Positions 25,248 through 34,567 are shown, counted from the stretch's first letter. The stretch is 64,000 nucleotides of DNA from Shewanella sp. UCD-KL21 (GCF_001957135.1 NZ_MPHK01000006.1:124001-188000); one strand, 5' to 3'. Notes: generated from the sequence alone by a model not told the origin. Made by a program: numbers and translations.

Positions 25248-26301
25248 AGGTCCACACGCTCACCACTCGGATCCAAATTTTAGCTAACCATTCGCCAAAA
25301 CGGCTTTGCTCAGTAAAAAAGGCCACCGTGGCTTGGGAGCCATAACGAATATTTTGCGGTATATCATCGTTTTCAAAAACGATGTTAACCGGGTAACGCT
25401 GGGCATTTAACGAAGTGGTATCTGCGGTTAAAAAACCTGTTGCTTGGTCAATATTATTACTGCCACCCGTGCCCCAACCTATGCTATCGACTTTGCCATT
25501 CAACACCCGACCTGGCAGTGCATCGAGCACAATTTCAACTCGTTGCCCCTCACGAATATGCTCTAGGGAGTTTTCTCTAACCAGTGCAGAAATCCAAATG
25601 CCGCGAGGGTCGATAAAGGTCAGCATCGGCGAACCCACTGTGGCTTTTTGCCCTAGGGTAAGTTGTAAATTGGTCACGACACCTTGTGAAGGCGCAATCA
25701 CTTCGGTGCGCTGTAAGTCTAGCTGCGCTTGCTCAAGGTTGGCCATGGCCGCCAATAACTGCGGGTTATTTTCACCCTGTGGGCCTAAATTTTGTTTGGC
25801 TTGTACTAATGAGGCTTCTGCGGCGTTATAACTGGCTTGGGTTCGATCTCGAGACTCAATTGCATTGTCTAAATCAGATTGGCTTAATACCCCCTGCGCT
25901 GCTAACTCGGTGATCCTTACCGCTTGCTCTTTGGCGTTATTGCGAGCTGCTAACGCATCAATCACATTCGCTTGAGCAACTTCAACTGCTGCAGTATTGG
26001 CGCCAATACTTTGCCCTGTGATAGCAAGGTTAGCTTGGGCTGACTGTAAGGCAATTTGATAGTTGCGTGGGTCGATTTTAAACAGCACCTCACCCGCTTC
26101 TACCACTTGGTTATTTTTGACATTAACATCAACGATATTACCAGCCACTTGGCTGGCAACTCTCACCAAATACGAATGGACTCTCGCATCGCCTGTCATA
26201 GGGGTGACTCTATCGGCCCATAGGCTATACAACCACACAAACAGGATCACGCCGATAATATAAAAACTTAACTTACGAGATGATTTTTCCGCTGCGGACA
26301 T
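25237..26301 (-). CDS. HlyD/EmrA-family membrane-fusion protein
   Basis: The 354-residue periplasmic adaptor has one N-terminal membrane anchor (about 11-27). A lipoyl-like half-motif follows (VDVNVKNNQVVEAGEVLFKI), then a long coiled-coil hairpin (about 75-185, Ala/Gln-rich), the second lipoyl half (VIAPSQGVVTNLQLTLGQKA) and a beta-barrel domain (PGRVLNGKVDSIGWG). EmrA-type adaptors bridge an inner-membrane pump to an outer-membrane channel. It is first in a two-gene operon with the DUF2955 protein. No dedicated regulator is adjacent. Confidence 0.9.
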   Translation of the reverse strand: MSAAEKSSRKLSFYIIGVILFVWLYSLWADRVTPMTGDARVHSYLVRVASQVAGNIVDVNVKNNQVVEAGEVLFKIDPRNYQIALQSAQANLAITGQSIGANTAAVEVAQANVIDALAARNNAKEQAVRITELAAQGVLSQSDLDNAIESRDRTQASYNAAEASLVQAKQNLGPQGENNPQLLAAMANLEQAQLDLQRTEVIAPSQGVVTNLQLTLGQKATVGSPMLTFIDPRGIWISALVRENSLEHIREGQRVEIVLDALPGRVLNGKVDSIGWGTGGSNNIDQATGFLTADTTSLNAQRYPVNIVFENDDIPQNIRYGSQATVAFFTEQSRFGEWLAKIWIRVVSVWTYVS

Positions 26302-26750
26302 GGCATTAACTCTCTTACTGATGATGAAATAGTGCTGAAACTGAGCGCTAAGCTCTCAATAATACAGTCTAGGATATAAGTGAAAATATACATACAAGTA
26401 TTTGTAAGAGTGATAAAAATTTATTCAAACAAAGACTATTTATTCAAACAAAGGCTAAGGTTTCGATAAGAAGCACATTATAAATATTACATAGTTATTC
26501 ACTTTTATTAGCCTAAGCGAATAGCTATCTTACTCAGTTAACTTAATAGTCACAATCGCCTCATCAGCTCCAAAAAACCACATTTTTATCACTGCTGGTC
26601 ATTGCCATAAAACATCGACTTACCCCTTAGACCTATGGCAGGATGTCAGCCTGTCACAAGTTAATAACAAATAATACTAACAGCGCAACAGCCAGCATAA
26701 ATATAAAAAATCTCATCACACCTAAAAAAAATAATAATAGAGATCACTCA
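26302..26750. other. Intergenic region between efflux operon and nhaC
   Basis: About 450 bp, AT-rich, containing one 19-bp tandem duplication (listed separately). An in-frame extension of the NhaC gene to 26643 exists, but its Asn/Thr-rich residues do not resemble the family, so I treat it as noncoding. Confidence 0.5.
26420..26457. repeat. 19-bp tandem duplication
   Basis: Two adjacent copies of TTTATTCAAACAAAGRCTA differ at a single A/G position. It lies about 120 bp upstream of the HlyD-family gene and could duplicate a regulator site. Confidence 0.85.
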
Positions 26751-28232
26751 ATGTCTGATAAGCAAAAGCTAAACAAACACAAACAGCCCAGTTTGCTCGA
26801 TGCCCTTGCACCCGTCTTTGCCCTCATAGCAATGCTAGGCACTGCGGTTTACCTTTTTTCTTCCGATAGCTCATCTGGTGCCAACCAAATCGCGCTGATC
26901 CTCGCGGCCTGTATCGCCATTTTAATTGGCTATAAAAATGGTTATAGCTGGAATGAAATGGAGCGCGGCATCATTAAAAGTATTGGGGTGGCCACTGGGG
27001 CATTGTTAATTCTATTTACCGTGGGCTCGCTGATTGGCACTTGGATTTTGGCCGGCACGGTGCCGACCATGATTTATTACGGCATGCAGATTTTGCACCC
27101 TCAATATTTTTATGCTGCTAGCTGTATTTTATGTGCCGTAGTCGCGATAAGTATTGGTAGCTCTTGGACTGTGGCAGGCACCCTAGGTATTGCCTTAATT
27201 GGTATTGCATCGGCAATGGGATTAGATATTAACATCACCGCAGGGGCAATTATTAGTGGCGCCTACTTTGGCGATAAAATGTCACCACTGTCAGATACCA
27301 CTAACCTTGCCCCCGCGGTAGCAGGCTCAGATATTTTTAGCCATATTAAATACATGACTTGGACAACCGTACCTAGCATCCTTATCGCCTTACTGGTGTT
27401 TACTGTTTTAGGCTTATCGGCCGATGCATCCAGCTTTAACTCTGAACTTGGTAGTTCGCTTGCCCTGCTTGAACAAACCTATCAGCCGGGTTTGCATTTG
27501 CTGATCCCATTATTGGTGGTGCTATTTTTTGCTAACAAAAAGATGCCAGCTTTTCCAACAGTCATTTTAGGGACGATTGCTGGGGCTATTTGTGCGGCGA
27601 TGTTCCAATTTGATAATGTGGTCAGCTACGTTAATGATGACAATTTAGTGCCGATAGTCGCGCTCATTAAAGGTATTTGGATTGCCATGTTTGATGGTTA
27701 TGTGGCCACCACAGGTGATGCGGTTTTAGACAACTTATTGAGTCGCGGCGGCATGAGCAGCATGGTCACCACGGTTTGGTTAATCCTCTGCGCGATGACA
27801 TTTGGCGGCGTGATGGAAGTAACCGGATCATTATCACGCTTACTAGAAAGTATTTTAAGTTTAGTGACGGGGACTAGCAGCTTAATTATCACTACTTTGG
27901 GAGTTTGTATTGGCGCTAATATTATTACAGCCGATCAATATATTGCCATCGTACTGCCCGGTAGAATGCTGAAAATTGAATATCAAAAACGCAAACTGGC
28001 GCCGGTTAACCTTAGCCGTACCCTAGAAGACTCTGCCACGGTAACCAGCCCACTCATTCCATGGAACACCTGCGGCGCTTTCATGGCCAGTACCTTAGGC
28101 GTAGCCACTATTGCCTATTTGCCCTATGCGATTTTTAACTTAGTGTGCCCATTTATCAGCGCATCTTATGCGTATTTTAATATCAAAATCCAGCCATTAG
28201 ATGAATCGCAAATGCTTACTGAAGAAGTATAG
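26751..28232 (+). CDS. nhaC: NhaC-family Na+/H+ antiporter
   Basis: The 493-residue inner-membrane protein has about 11-12 hydrophobic segments. It carries the NhaC signature region GDKMSPLSDTTNLAPAVAG (about 170-190), with ISIGSSWTVAGTLGIALIGI before it and a late motif PLIPWNTCGAFMASTLGVAT. Such antiporters exchange Na+ for H+ (or organic acids, as in malate/lactate relatives) and support pH and sodium homeostasis, reasonable for a marine bacterium. I chose ATG 26751 (MSDKQKLNKH); the ribosome-binding site is weak. It is a single gene. Confidence 0.9.
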   Translation: MSDKQKLNKHKQPSLLDALAPVFALIAMLGTAVYLFSSDSSSGANQIALILAACIAILIGYKNGYSWNEMERGIIKSIGVATGALLILFTVGSLIGTWILAGTVPTMIYYGMQILHPQYFYAASCILCAVVAISIGSSWTVAGTLGIALIGIASAMGLDINITAGAIISGAYFGDKMSPLSDTTNLAPAVAGSDIFSHIKYMTWTTVPSILIALLVFTVLGLSADASSFNSELGSSLALLEQTYQPGLHLLIPLLVVLFFANKKMPAFPTVILGTIAGAICAAMFQFDNVVSYVNDDNLVPIVALIKGIWIAMFDGYVATTGDAVLDNLLSRGGMSSMVTTVWLILCAMTFGGVMEVTGSLSRLLESILSLVTGTSSLIITTLGVCIGANIITADQYIAIVLPGRMLKIEYQKRKLAPVNLSRTLEDSATVTSPLIPWNTCGAFMASTLGVATIAYLPYAIFNLVCPFISASYAYFNIKIQPLDESQMLTEEV

Positions 28233-28272
28233 AGTCAAATACTGTGTATTGGTTTTTAGCGCCAACAGCGAG

Positions 28273-29652
28273 CTAGCCAAAGCGATCTTTTAGCCAGCCA
28301 TAATGATAATAACCCCATTGCCCTATTCGCCTTGCTTTAGCAAAGGGCATACGGGGTAATGGGTTTTGATAAAGTGGTAAATTAGCAATCTCAGTTGGTG
28401 TATCACCGGCAATACTTTGTGCTAATCGATAGGCCGCTTGTGCACTAAAAGACACCCCCGCGCCGCAATAACCTAAGCTGTAACCTACGCCGTTTTTCTC
28501 AACTACATGGGGCATATCATCCATGGATGCCGCTATCCAACCGGTCCAGTTATAGGCCACTTTTTTGCTTGCCAGTGCCGGAAAGCATTTATCCATCGCC
28601 AGCTTAAGGCGCTGAGCATAAATCGGCTCGGCTGCATCTTTCCCCCATACCGCGCCGCGGCCACCAAACAATAATCGATTGTCAGGCAGTAACCTGAAGT
28701 AATACTTTAAAATGCGGGTATCCATGGTCACTTGATGGCTAAATAGACCAGCTGCTTGCAGCTCATCAGCGCTAAGTGGCTCGGTGACTATGATATTACT
28801 GAGTATCGGTAAAAACTTTTCATCAATGCGCTGATTAAACTGTTTAGGCGTATAGCCGTTGGCTGCAACAATGACTTTTTTGGCGCTTAATTCGCCCTGC
28901 TCGGTGAGCAGCCGATGCTGACCATTTTCTTCTATCCAGTCCAGCACGCATGAGCTTTCACAGATGCTGATACCCTGTCGCTCAACCATAGATTTATAAC
29001 CCAGTAATAGCTTTAACGGATTTAGGCCAAAGCCATCGCTTAACCGCAGTGCGCCAAAGGCTTGGTGATGATTTAAATAATCTCGGCGAAAGTCTGCAGC
29101 GCTAATAAACTGCGCATGCTGGGCTAAATCAGTAGGCTTGTCACGCTCAGGTGGCTGGATTAAATGTTGTTGAATAAAGTCACTGGCCGCTTTAAGTTGC
29201 TGCAGCGCTTTCGGGTTATGGGCAACTTTTAAATAGCCCTTCTCTTGAGGCTCACAATCAATGCCATGTTGATAAATAAGTGATTCAACTCGCGTGACGG
29301 CTTGGCTAAACTCGCCATAAATGGCTTTGGTGGTGGCTAAATCCCAGCGCTTCGCCATCGCTGCATAGCCCAATCTACCCGAGCCTTTTAAAACAAAACC
29401 CGCATTACGGGCGCTGGCGCCAAAACCCACTTGGTTGGCCTCTAATACCTGACAATCAATATTAAATTCGTGGGCTAAATAATAGGCAGTTAACAGGCCG
29501 GTATAGCCGCCACCAATAATGGCGACGTCAGTTTGCTGCTTGCCCATTAAGGGATCTTGTTTTGCTGGCAAAGCCTGAGTGCTAGCCCAATAGCTATTGG
29601 CCAGTGGTTGAGATTGGGGGCTAGAATTAATAAGTGGGTCATAAGTAGGCAT
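28273..29652 (-). CDS. FAD-dependent oxidoreductase, DAO/PuuB-like
   Basis: The 459-residue flavoprotein has the N-terminal Rossmann FAD motif DVAIIGGGYTGLLTAYYLA (about residue 42-60), then VLEANQVGFGASARNAGFVL, characteristic of gamma-glutamylputrescine oxidase-like DAO proteins, and a C-terminal FAD contact SLGYCGAGVSFSAQAAYRLA. These enzymes oxidise amine or amino-acid substrates with oxygen; the actual substrate is not evident. No other putrescine-pathway genes are nearby. Its ATG lies four bases after a 52-residue microprotein gene, with TAGGG as ribosome-binding site, so it is last in a GNAT-microprotein-oxidoreductase operon. Confidence 0.88.
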   Translation of the reverse strand: MPTYDPLINSSPQSQPLANSYWASTQALPAKQDPLMGKQQTDVAIIGGGYTGLLTAYYLAHEFNIDCQVLEANQVGFGASARNAGFVLKGSGRLGYAAMAKRWDLATTKAIYGEFSQAVTRVESLIYQHGIDCEPQEKGYLKVAHNPKALQQLKAASDFIQQHLIQPPERDKPTDLAQHAQFISAADFRRDYLNHHQAFGALRLSDGFGLNPLKLLLGYKSMVERQGISICESSCVLDWIEENGQHRLLTEQGELSAKKVIVAANGYTPKQFNQRIDEKFLPILSNIIVTEPLSADELQAAGLFSHQVTMDTRILKYYFRLLPDNRLLFGGRGAVWGKDAAEPIYAQRLKLAMDKCFPALASKKVAYNWTGWIAASMDDMPHVVEKNGVGYSLGYCGAGVSFSAQAAYRLAQSIAGDTPTEIANLPLYQNPLPRMPFAKARRIGQWGYYHYGWLKDRFG

Positions 29653-29656
29653 TAAT

Positions 29657-29815
29657 TTACCCTAAAGCAGCTAACACTTTATCCCATTTAATAATGATCA
29701 AGGCCAGCAGCACTAAGCCTAATGGTATATAAATCATTAATTGAATACATTGCAAATAAGCCACTTTCTTTTTTAAAGCCAGGCATTCTAAATCAAGCTT
29801 CTGAGTTTCACTCAC
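29657..29815 (-). CDS. 52-residue single-pass membrane microprotein
   Basis: Reading from a GTG at 29815, preceded by GGAG at seven-base spacing, gives a 52-residue protein. It has a polar N-terminus (SETQKLDLECLALKKKVAYL) followed by one hydrophobic segment at about residues 25-43 (the run from IQLMIYIPLG to LALIII) and a short KWDKVLAALG tail. It fits exactly between the GNAT gene (12-bp gap) and the oxidoreductase gene (4-bp gap), which argues strongly for translation. It matches no family I know. It may anchor or regulate its neighbours. Confidence 0.7.
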   Translation of the reverse strand: MSETQKLDLECLALKKKVAYLQCIQLMIYIPLGLVLLALIIIKWDKVLAALG

Positions 29816-29827
29816 TGACTTTCTCCG

Positions 29828-30415
29828 TTAAAAAACCACCACCATTTCACAGGCGGTACAATGACAATCGTCACCGCAGATCACACAAAGATAGTCACTA
29901 CCATCTTGCTGTTGATTCCAGCGATTGGGGTGTTGCTTTATTAATTGCCCACCCGCTTGAGTAAAGTAGCCCACAGCTGAATTGTTCGGGCTTTGTTTCC
30001 ATAAGTGACTCACCCCAGCACTGGCGCCTTGTTGCTTAACAGCCGCAATAGATGCTTGCAGTAATTTAGAACCAATCCCCTGACCGCGATACGCTTCTGC
30101 TACTGTATTACATTTGAAATAACACATGTTTTCAGCAGTAACAGGCCACTTTTCAGGGTTACACCATTGATCAATGGGCCACTGATCTGGGGCATAAGTT
30201 AATCTAAATCCAATGATCTGATCCGGTGTTATTGGCGGTGACAAATGGGCAGATTCAGCATCCATAACCGCAACAAAATGGGCATTAATATTATTTTTTA
30301 TGCCTAATTGATAAATATGCTCTAGGGATTCAAAGTCTAAATAACCTGCCCCATGCACTCGATTCCCAAGTGCAATAACCTGTTGAAAATCATCAGGTGT
30401 TAAGCTTCTAATCAT
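29828..30415 (-). CDS. GNAT-family N-acetyltransferase with cysteine-rich tail
   Basis: The 195-residue protein has a GNAT core: acetyl-CoA loop RGQGIGSKLLQASIAAVKQQ at about residues 110-129, then AVGYFTQAGGQLIKQ. It ends in an unusual segment CVICGDDCHCTACEM, with five cysteines and one histidine in 15 residues, which could bind a metal ion. The middle insert FRLTYAPDQWPIDQWCNPEK is also uncommon. It is the first gene of a three-gene leftward operon with the microprotein and the DAO-type oxidoreductase, so acetylation and oxidation of a related amine substrate is possible. Substrate unknown. Confidence 0.85.
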   Translation of the reverse strand: MIRSLTPDDFQQVIALGNRVHGAGYLDFESLEHIYQLGIKNNINAHFVAVMDAESAHLSPPITPDQIIGFRLTYAPDQWPIDQWCNPEKWPVTAENMCYFKCNTVAEAYRGQGIGSKLLQASIAAVKQQGASAGVSHLWKQSPNNSAVGYFTQAGGQLIKQHPNRWNQQQDGSDYLCVICGDDCHCTACEMVVVF

Positions 30416-30570
30416 GATATTTACCGATATGAATTATGACTTTCTTGCCCCCAAGATAGCACAACAAATCCCCCCAAATAAACGATGTTAATCTTTCGTG
30501 ATAATTTGGCGATAACCTAGTGAGATCCCTTTGCCAGAATAGATAGCAATTCAACAAAAGGAACTCTGTT

Positions 30571-31302
30571 ATGAAATCATCTGCACTCACACTTAAGCCA
30601 ATCAAAACCAGTTTACTCACCTGTGGGCTAATCGCCGCTGGCCTGTTCAGTATGTCAGCCACTGCTGCTGAAGTTGAAATCAGTGTTGTTAACCTAACCC
30701 ACGGTAATCACTTCACTCCATTGTTTATCGCCGCCCATGATGTTGACAGTCACCTATTCCAAGTAGGCGAAATGGCAACACCTGCATTACAAAAAATGGC
30801 CGAGGGCGGTGATATAGCTGATTTAGGTGCCGCGGTTATGGGCGCAGGTGGCGTGACTGTTACCAACCCTGCCATGGGGTTATTAGCCCCCGGCGCGCAT
30901 GTCAGTGAGGTCATGCTTGATTCAATGGAAATGACGCATCTCTCTATCGTAGCAATGGTACTACCAACCAATGATGCCTTTATCGGCTTAGATGGCTGGG
31001 AGATCCCCACTGAAGCAGGTACTTATACCGTGTATGTAAACGCATATGATGCGGGTACTGAAGCCAATGATGAAATGATTAATGGCGGCGGTATGTCTGG
31101 CGTTGCAGGGATCCCCGCAGCACCTGGTGGCGACGGAGGTATGAATGGTACTGGTGTTATGGATGGGGCGACAAATACGTATGTCCACACTCATCCGGGA
31201 GTGCTGGGTGATACCGATCCAGCCGGCGGCTCCAGTGACTTAGACAGCCGTATCCATCGCTGGTTAAACCCTGTGGCGAAAGTTGTTGTTACCGTTAAAT
31301 AA
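30571..31302 (+). CDS. Secreted spondin-domain protein
   Basis: The 243-residue product has a signal peptide (cleavage near SATAA, residue 32). The rest resembles the spondin N-terminal domain found in bacterial exported proteins: ISVVNLTHGNHFTPLFIAAH, LQKMAEGGDIADL, LPTNDAFIGLDGWEIP and a C-terminal THPGVLGD. Gly/Met-rich segments (about 170-195) may be loops. No enzymatic motif is known for these bacterial proteins. It is followed after 11 bp by a lipoprotein of the same family and then a two-component system, so the four genes look like one functional unit. Confidence 0.85.
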   Translation: MKSSALTLKPIKTSLLTCGLIAAGLFSMSATAAEVEISVVNLTHGNHFTPLFIAAHDVDSHLFQVGEMATPALQKMAEGGDIADLGAAVMGAGGVTVTNPAMGLLAPGAHVSEVMLDSMEMTHLSIVAMVLPTNDAFIGLDGWEIPTEAGTYTVYVNAYDAGTEANDEMINGGGMSGVAGIPAAPGGDGGMNGTGVMDGATNTYVHTHPGVLGDTDPAGGSSDLDSRIHRWLNPVAKVVVTVK

Positions 31303-31313
31303 GGGGCCATGTG

Positions 31314-32051
31314 ATGAAATATTCAATGAATAAGATAACTAAATACCGCTTAAGCGCGGCAGCTATTATTACTGTGCTGGGCTTAAGTGGCTGTTCAGAC
31401 AATAACAACTCGCCGTCTCCTGAGCCGACTCCAACCCCAACGCCCGATACGCTAATGCAAACCTATAGCATCACAGTGACAAACTTAACGGCTAATCAAC
31501 CCATGTCACCGATTGCAATTGCCGCTCATAGCAGTGATGTGATGCTGTGGCAAGCAGGCGAAACGGCCAATATCGCCCTTGAAAAAATAGCTGAAGGCGG
31601 TGATGCCAGTGATGTTGCAGCTATTGAAGGGATAGGCGTAACCGCCAGTGGCGCTGGTATATTAATGCCAGGCATGTCAGAAACCATCACAATTACTTTA
31701 GATGAAGCTGATATTGCAAACCTCAGCGTAGCAACCATGCTGGTAAACACCAACGATGCCTTTACTGGGCTAAACAGCTACGACATTTCGATGCTAGCAG
31801 TCGATGCTATGGTTAATATGAAAGGCATGGTTTATGACGCTGGCACCGAAGCCAACTCAGAAGAAAAAGGCACTATGCCCGGCCCTGCTGATGGCGGTGA
31901 AGGCTTTAACGCAGCCCGTGATGATGTTGATTTTGTCCATATTCATCCTGGCGTGCTCACCATGTATGACGGTTTAATGGACTCAGTCCTAACGCCATCA
32001 CACCGCTTTGATAATCCGGCTATTGCCATTTCAATCAGCCGCACACAATAG
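31314..32051 (+). CDS. Spondin-domain lipoprotein
   Basis: The 245-residue product has a lipobox LSGC (Cys near residue 27) followed by a Pro/Thr-rich linker (EPTPTPTPD). The spondin domain shows the same landmarks as its neighbour: ITVTNLTANQPMSPIAIAAH, LEKIAEGGDASDV, VNTNDAFTGLNSYD, YDAGTEANSE and VHIHPGVL. It is therefore a membrane-anchored paralogue of the secreted protein encoded just upstream. AGGGG seven bases before ATG 31314 fixes the start. Predicted envelope-located; Ser at +2 favours the outer membrane. Function unknown. Confidence 0.85.
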   Translation: MKYSMNKITKYRLSAAAIITVLGLSGCSDNNNSPSPEPTPTPTPDTLMQTYSITVTNLTANQPMSPIAIAAHSSDVMLWQAGETANIALEKIAEGGDASDVAAIEGIGVTASGAGILMPGMSETITITLDEADIANLSVATMLVNTNDAFTGLNSYDISMLAVDAMVNMKGMVYDAGTEANSEEKGTMPGPADGGEGFNAARDDVDFVHIHPGVLTMYDGLMDSVLTPSHRFDNPAIAISISRTQ

Positions 32052-32147
32052 CAATCATCAGCCTTTATGATTAAAAACCAAACAAGCTGAAAGTTTATCC
32101 GCCCATCTCAGGTCTGCTGGATAAGGACCTGAAATGGGAAATTCTGG

Positions 32148-32876
32148 ATGAATGATTCTAATAAGCACCATCAGCACCAAATCAAGCCACATATTTTGTT
32201 GGTTGAAGATGAGCAAGATTTGGCAAGGCTCATCATACTTAATCTAACCGCGCTAAATTATGAGGTGTTTCATGCCACCACATTAAGCCAAGCACTTAAC
32301 ATCATTGAATCTAGTGTCATAGATTTGATTTTGATGGACCGCATGCTACCTGATGGCGATGGCATTATGTTGTGCCAGCAACTTCGTGAAGCTGACAACT
32401 CGGTTGCGGTAATGATGCTGACCGCCAAAGATTCTGAAGCCGATATTGTATTAGGCCTTGAAGCTGGTGCTGATGATTATTTAGTCAAACCCTTTAGTGT
32501 GCTGGAGCTACGCGCGCGAGTAAAAGCCATGCTTAGGCGCAGCAAAACTCAACAAGTGAGCTCTGAGCAACTGCAATTTAATGGCGTTACCATTAACGCA
32601 GCAACCCGTGAGGTCATTACCAATGACTGCCCGCTGGAATTAACCGCTAGAGAATTTGATCTGTTGTTGTTTATGGCTAAGCATCCACTGCAAGTATTTA
32701 GCCGAATGCAATTATTAGAGGCGGTATGGGGTTACAACTATGACGGTTATGAGCATACGGTTAACAGTCACATTAATCGCTTACGCAATAAACTCGCCCA
32801 CAGTCCTGGGCATCCAGAATTAGTCAAAACCGTTTGGGGCGTAGGCTATAAGTTCTCTCCACCATCAGCAGCTTAG
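32148..32876 (+). CDS. OmpR/PhoB-family response regulator
   Basis: The 242-residue protein has a receiver domain (about 14-128) with acidic pocket E20/D21, phospho-acceptor D64 (LILMDRMLPDGDG) and the KP dipeptide (DDYLVKPFS). A winged-helix DNA-binding domain follows (about 140-240; LTAREFDLLLFMAKHPLQVF, YEHTVNSHINRLRNKL, KTVWGVGYKF). A histidine kinase gene follows after 49 bp. It lies just downstream of the spondin-domain pair, whose expression it probably controls, but this is inferred from position. Confidence 0.95.
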   Translation: MNDSNKHHQHQIKPHILLVEDEQDLARLIILNLTALNYEVFHATTLSQALNIIESSVIDLILMDRMLPDGDGIMLCQQLREADNSVAVMMLTAKDSEADIVLGLEAGADDYLVKPFSVLELRARVKAMLRRSKTQQVSSEQLQFNGVTINAATREVITNDCPLELTAREFDLLLFMAKHPLQVFSRMQLLEAVWGYNYDGYEHTVNSHINRLRNKLAHSPGHPELVKTVWGVGYKFSPPSAA

Positions 32877-32925
32877 CTGATATCCGTTTTAAGCATGTTA
32901 TTTTTAAAGTGTATATGGGTCTCTA

Positions 32926-34386
32926 ATGAACCGCTTATTTAACCGACTATTCTTATCAGCCACTTTAATGGTGCTGCTACTTTTTGTTGCCCTGTGGCAA
33001 TGGTTACAACTCAACCATGAGTTTAGCCGTAATCAAATTCAGCAATCATTACACTTACAACTTGCTGAACATATGGCGCATATTAATCCGTTATTGTCAC
33101 AAGGGATCACCTCAGATGCAGCGCTAAAAGAAGCATTTCACGACTTTATGTTACTGGGCCCAAGTTTTGAAATTTATACCTTAGATCCACAAGGGCGAGT
33201 TGTTGCCTTTGATGCCAAACAAGAGAAAATCAAAACCACTCGAGTAAATTTAGCCAAGATAAAGCAATTTATTGCAGGTCGAGACTTGCCAATTTTGGGC
33301 ACAGATCCTCGCTCAAAAAAAACAGAAAAAATCTTTTCAGTCAGCCCGCTCATCACTACTGACGGGCTGCACAGTGGATACTTATATGTCATCATCGGCG
33401 GCGAAGACTATGATAGCTGGCAAGCGCTGATTAACTCAGAAAATCAGCCCAAACTTTGGGGCGCAACCATTGGTTTTTGGATTATTTTTGCACTGATGTT
33501 ATTTGTGCTATTGCTGGGCTTTTTTACCCGACCAATTAAAAAGTTAGCGAGCGATCTCAATCAACTAACCAATGCCCCATTAACCGACACTATGGCTTTG
33601 CCGAATCGCTACAATGGCAGTGACGAAATACGCGTTCTCAGCGACAATATTAATCATTTATTGCATAAAATCAGCCAACAACATCAGCAAGTCAAACGCC
33701 AACAACAAGCAAAACATGACTTCTTACTGCATTTGTCCCATGACTTAAAAACCCCACTCACCTCTTTGCTGGGCTATATCGATACTTGGTTACTGTCACC
33801 GCCTGAAGCGCGCCAAGCTGAGTTTATTGAATATGCGGCAAATTCAGGACAAAACTTGCAGCAGTTACTGGCACAATTACTGGAGTTAGCCGCCCTTGAA
33901 AATGGCCAAATATCAGCGCAATTAAGCCAAATAAATTTAGCCGAAATAGTGCAAGATCTTGAACAAACCTTCGCCCCAAGAGCCAACAAACTCGGGATCA
34001 CCTTAGACTTTGAAGTCACAGAGGGCTTTGATATCTATACCGATCCCCAATTGATGCGCCGCATACTCAATAACTTAGTTGATAACGCGCTGAGATATAC
34101 CCCAAAAGGCGGTATGATTACCGTATTTACTGAAACTGTAAATGGTCAGCGCTGGTTGGCGGTAAAAGATACTGGGGCGGGCATGCATCAACATGAAGTA
34201 GACGCATTAAAGCAACTATCGCTAAAGCAGTTATCATTTGAGCCCAATCAAGCATTGCCACAATTAGGCGTCGGCTTAGCCATTGTGCGCCAATTGCTTG
34301 GACTCCTAAAGTGCCGTATTAATGTTGACAGTGAACCAGGCACTGGGAGTTGCTTTCATATCGAACTACAAAGCTGTCATCATTAA
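32926..34386 (+). CDS. Sensor histidine kinase
   Basis: The 486-residue inner-membrane kinase has one membrane segment at about 9-27, a periplasmic sensor region of about 150 residues and a second segment at about 183-203. A HAMP-like linker, the H box (LSHDLKTPLTSLLGYI, phospho-His), N box (ILNNLVDNALRYTPKG) and G boxes (VKDTGAGM, LGVGLAIVRQLL) follow. It should phosphorylate the preceding response regulator. The sensor region has no family I recognise, so the signal is unknown. Together with the two spondin-domain genes upstream it looks like a self-contained envelope-sensing locus. Confidence 0.93.
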   Translation: MNRLFNRLFLSATLMVLLLFVALWQWLQLNHEFSRNQIQQSLHLQLAEHMAHINPLLSQGITSDAALKEAFHDFMLLGPSFEIYTLDPQGRVVAFDAKQEKIKTTRVNLAKIKQFIAGRDLPILGTDPRSKKTEKIFSVSPLITTDGLHSGYLYVIIGGEDYDSWQALINSENQPKLWGATIGFWIIFALMLFVLLLGFFTRPIKKLASDLNQLTNAPLTDTMALPNRYNGSDEIRVLSDNINHLLHKISQQHQQVKRQQQAKHDFLLHLSHDLKTPLTSLLGYIDTWLLSPPEARQAEFIEYAANSGQNLQQLLAQLLELAALENGQISAQLSQINLAEIVQDLEQTFAPRANKLGITLDFEVTEGFDIYTDPQLMRRILNNLVDNALRYTPKGGMITVFTETVNGQRWLAVKDTGAGMHQHEVDALKQLSLKQLSFEPNQALPQLGVGLAIVRQLLGLLKCRINVDSEPGTGSCFHIELQSCHH

Positions 34387-34567
34387 TTCGCTTTAGCATT
34401 AGTTGCATTAACACTCTCACTTATGTGCAACTAATTCTTCTCAATAAAATAGCTAAGCCTTCCTACCCATAATTGGTAAATATTGATAACATCAATTTAG
34501 CTAATGAGATGTTAAATAAGAACAAAGAATAATAACAATACTGAGTTAATTGGAAGGTATATACAAC

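Noticed and set aside
26643..26750. N-terminal extension of NhaC
   Set aside because: The 36 extra residues are Asn/Lys/Thr-rich, unlike the family, and the ATG at 26751 gives a normal N-terminus.
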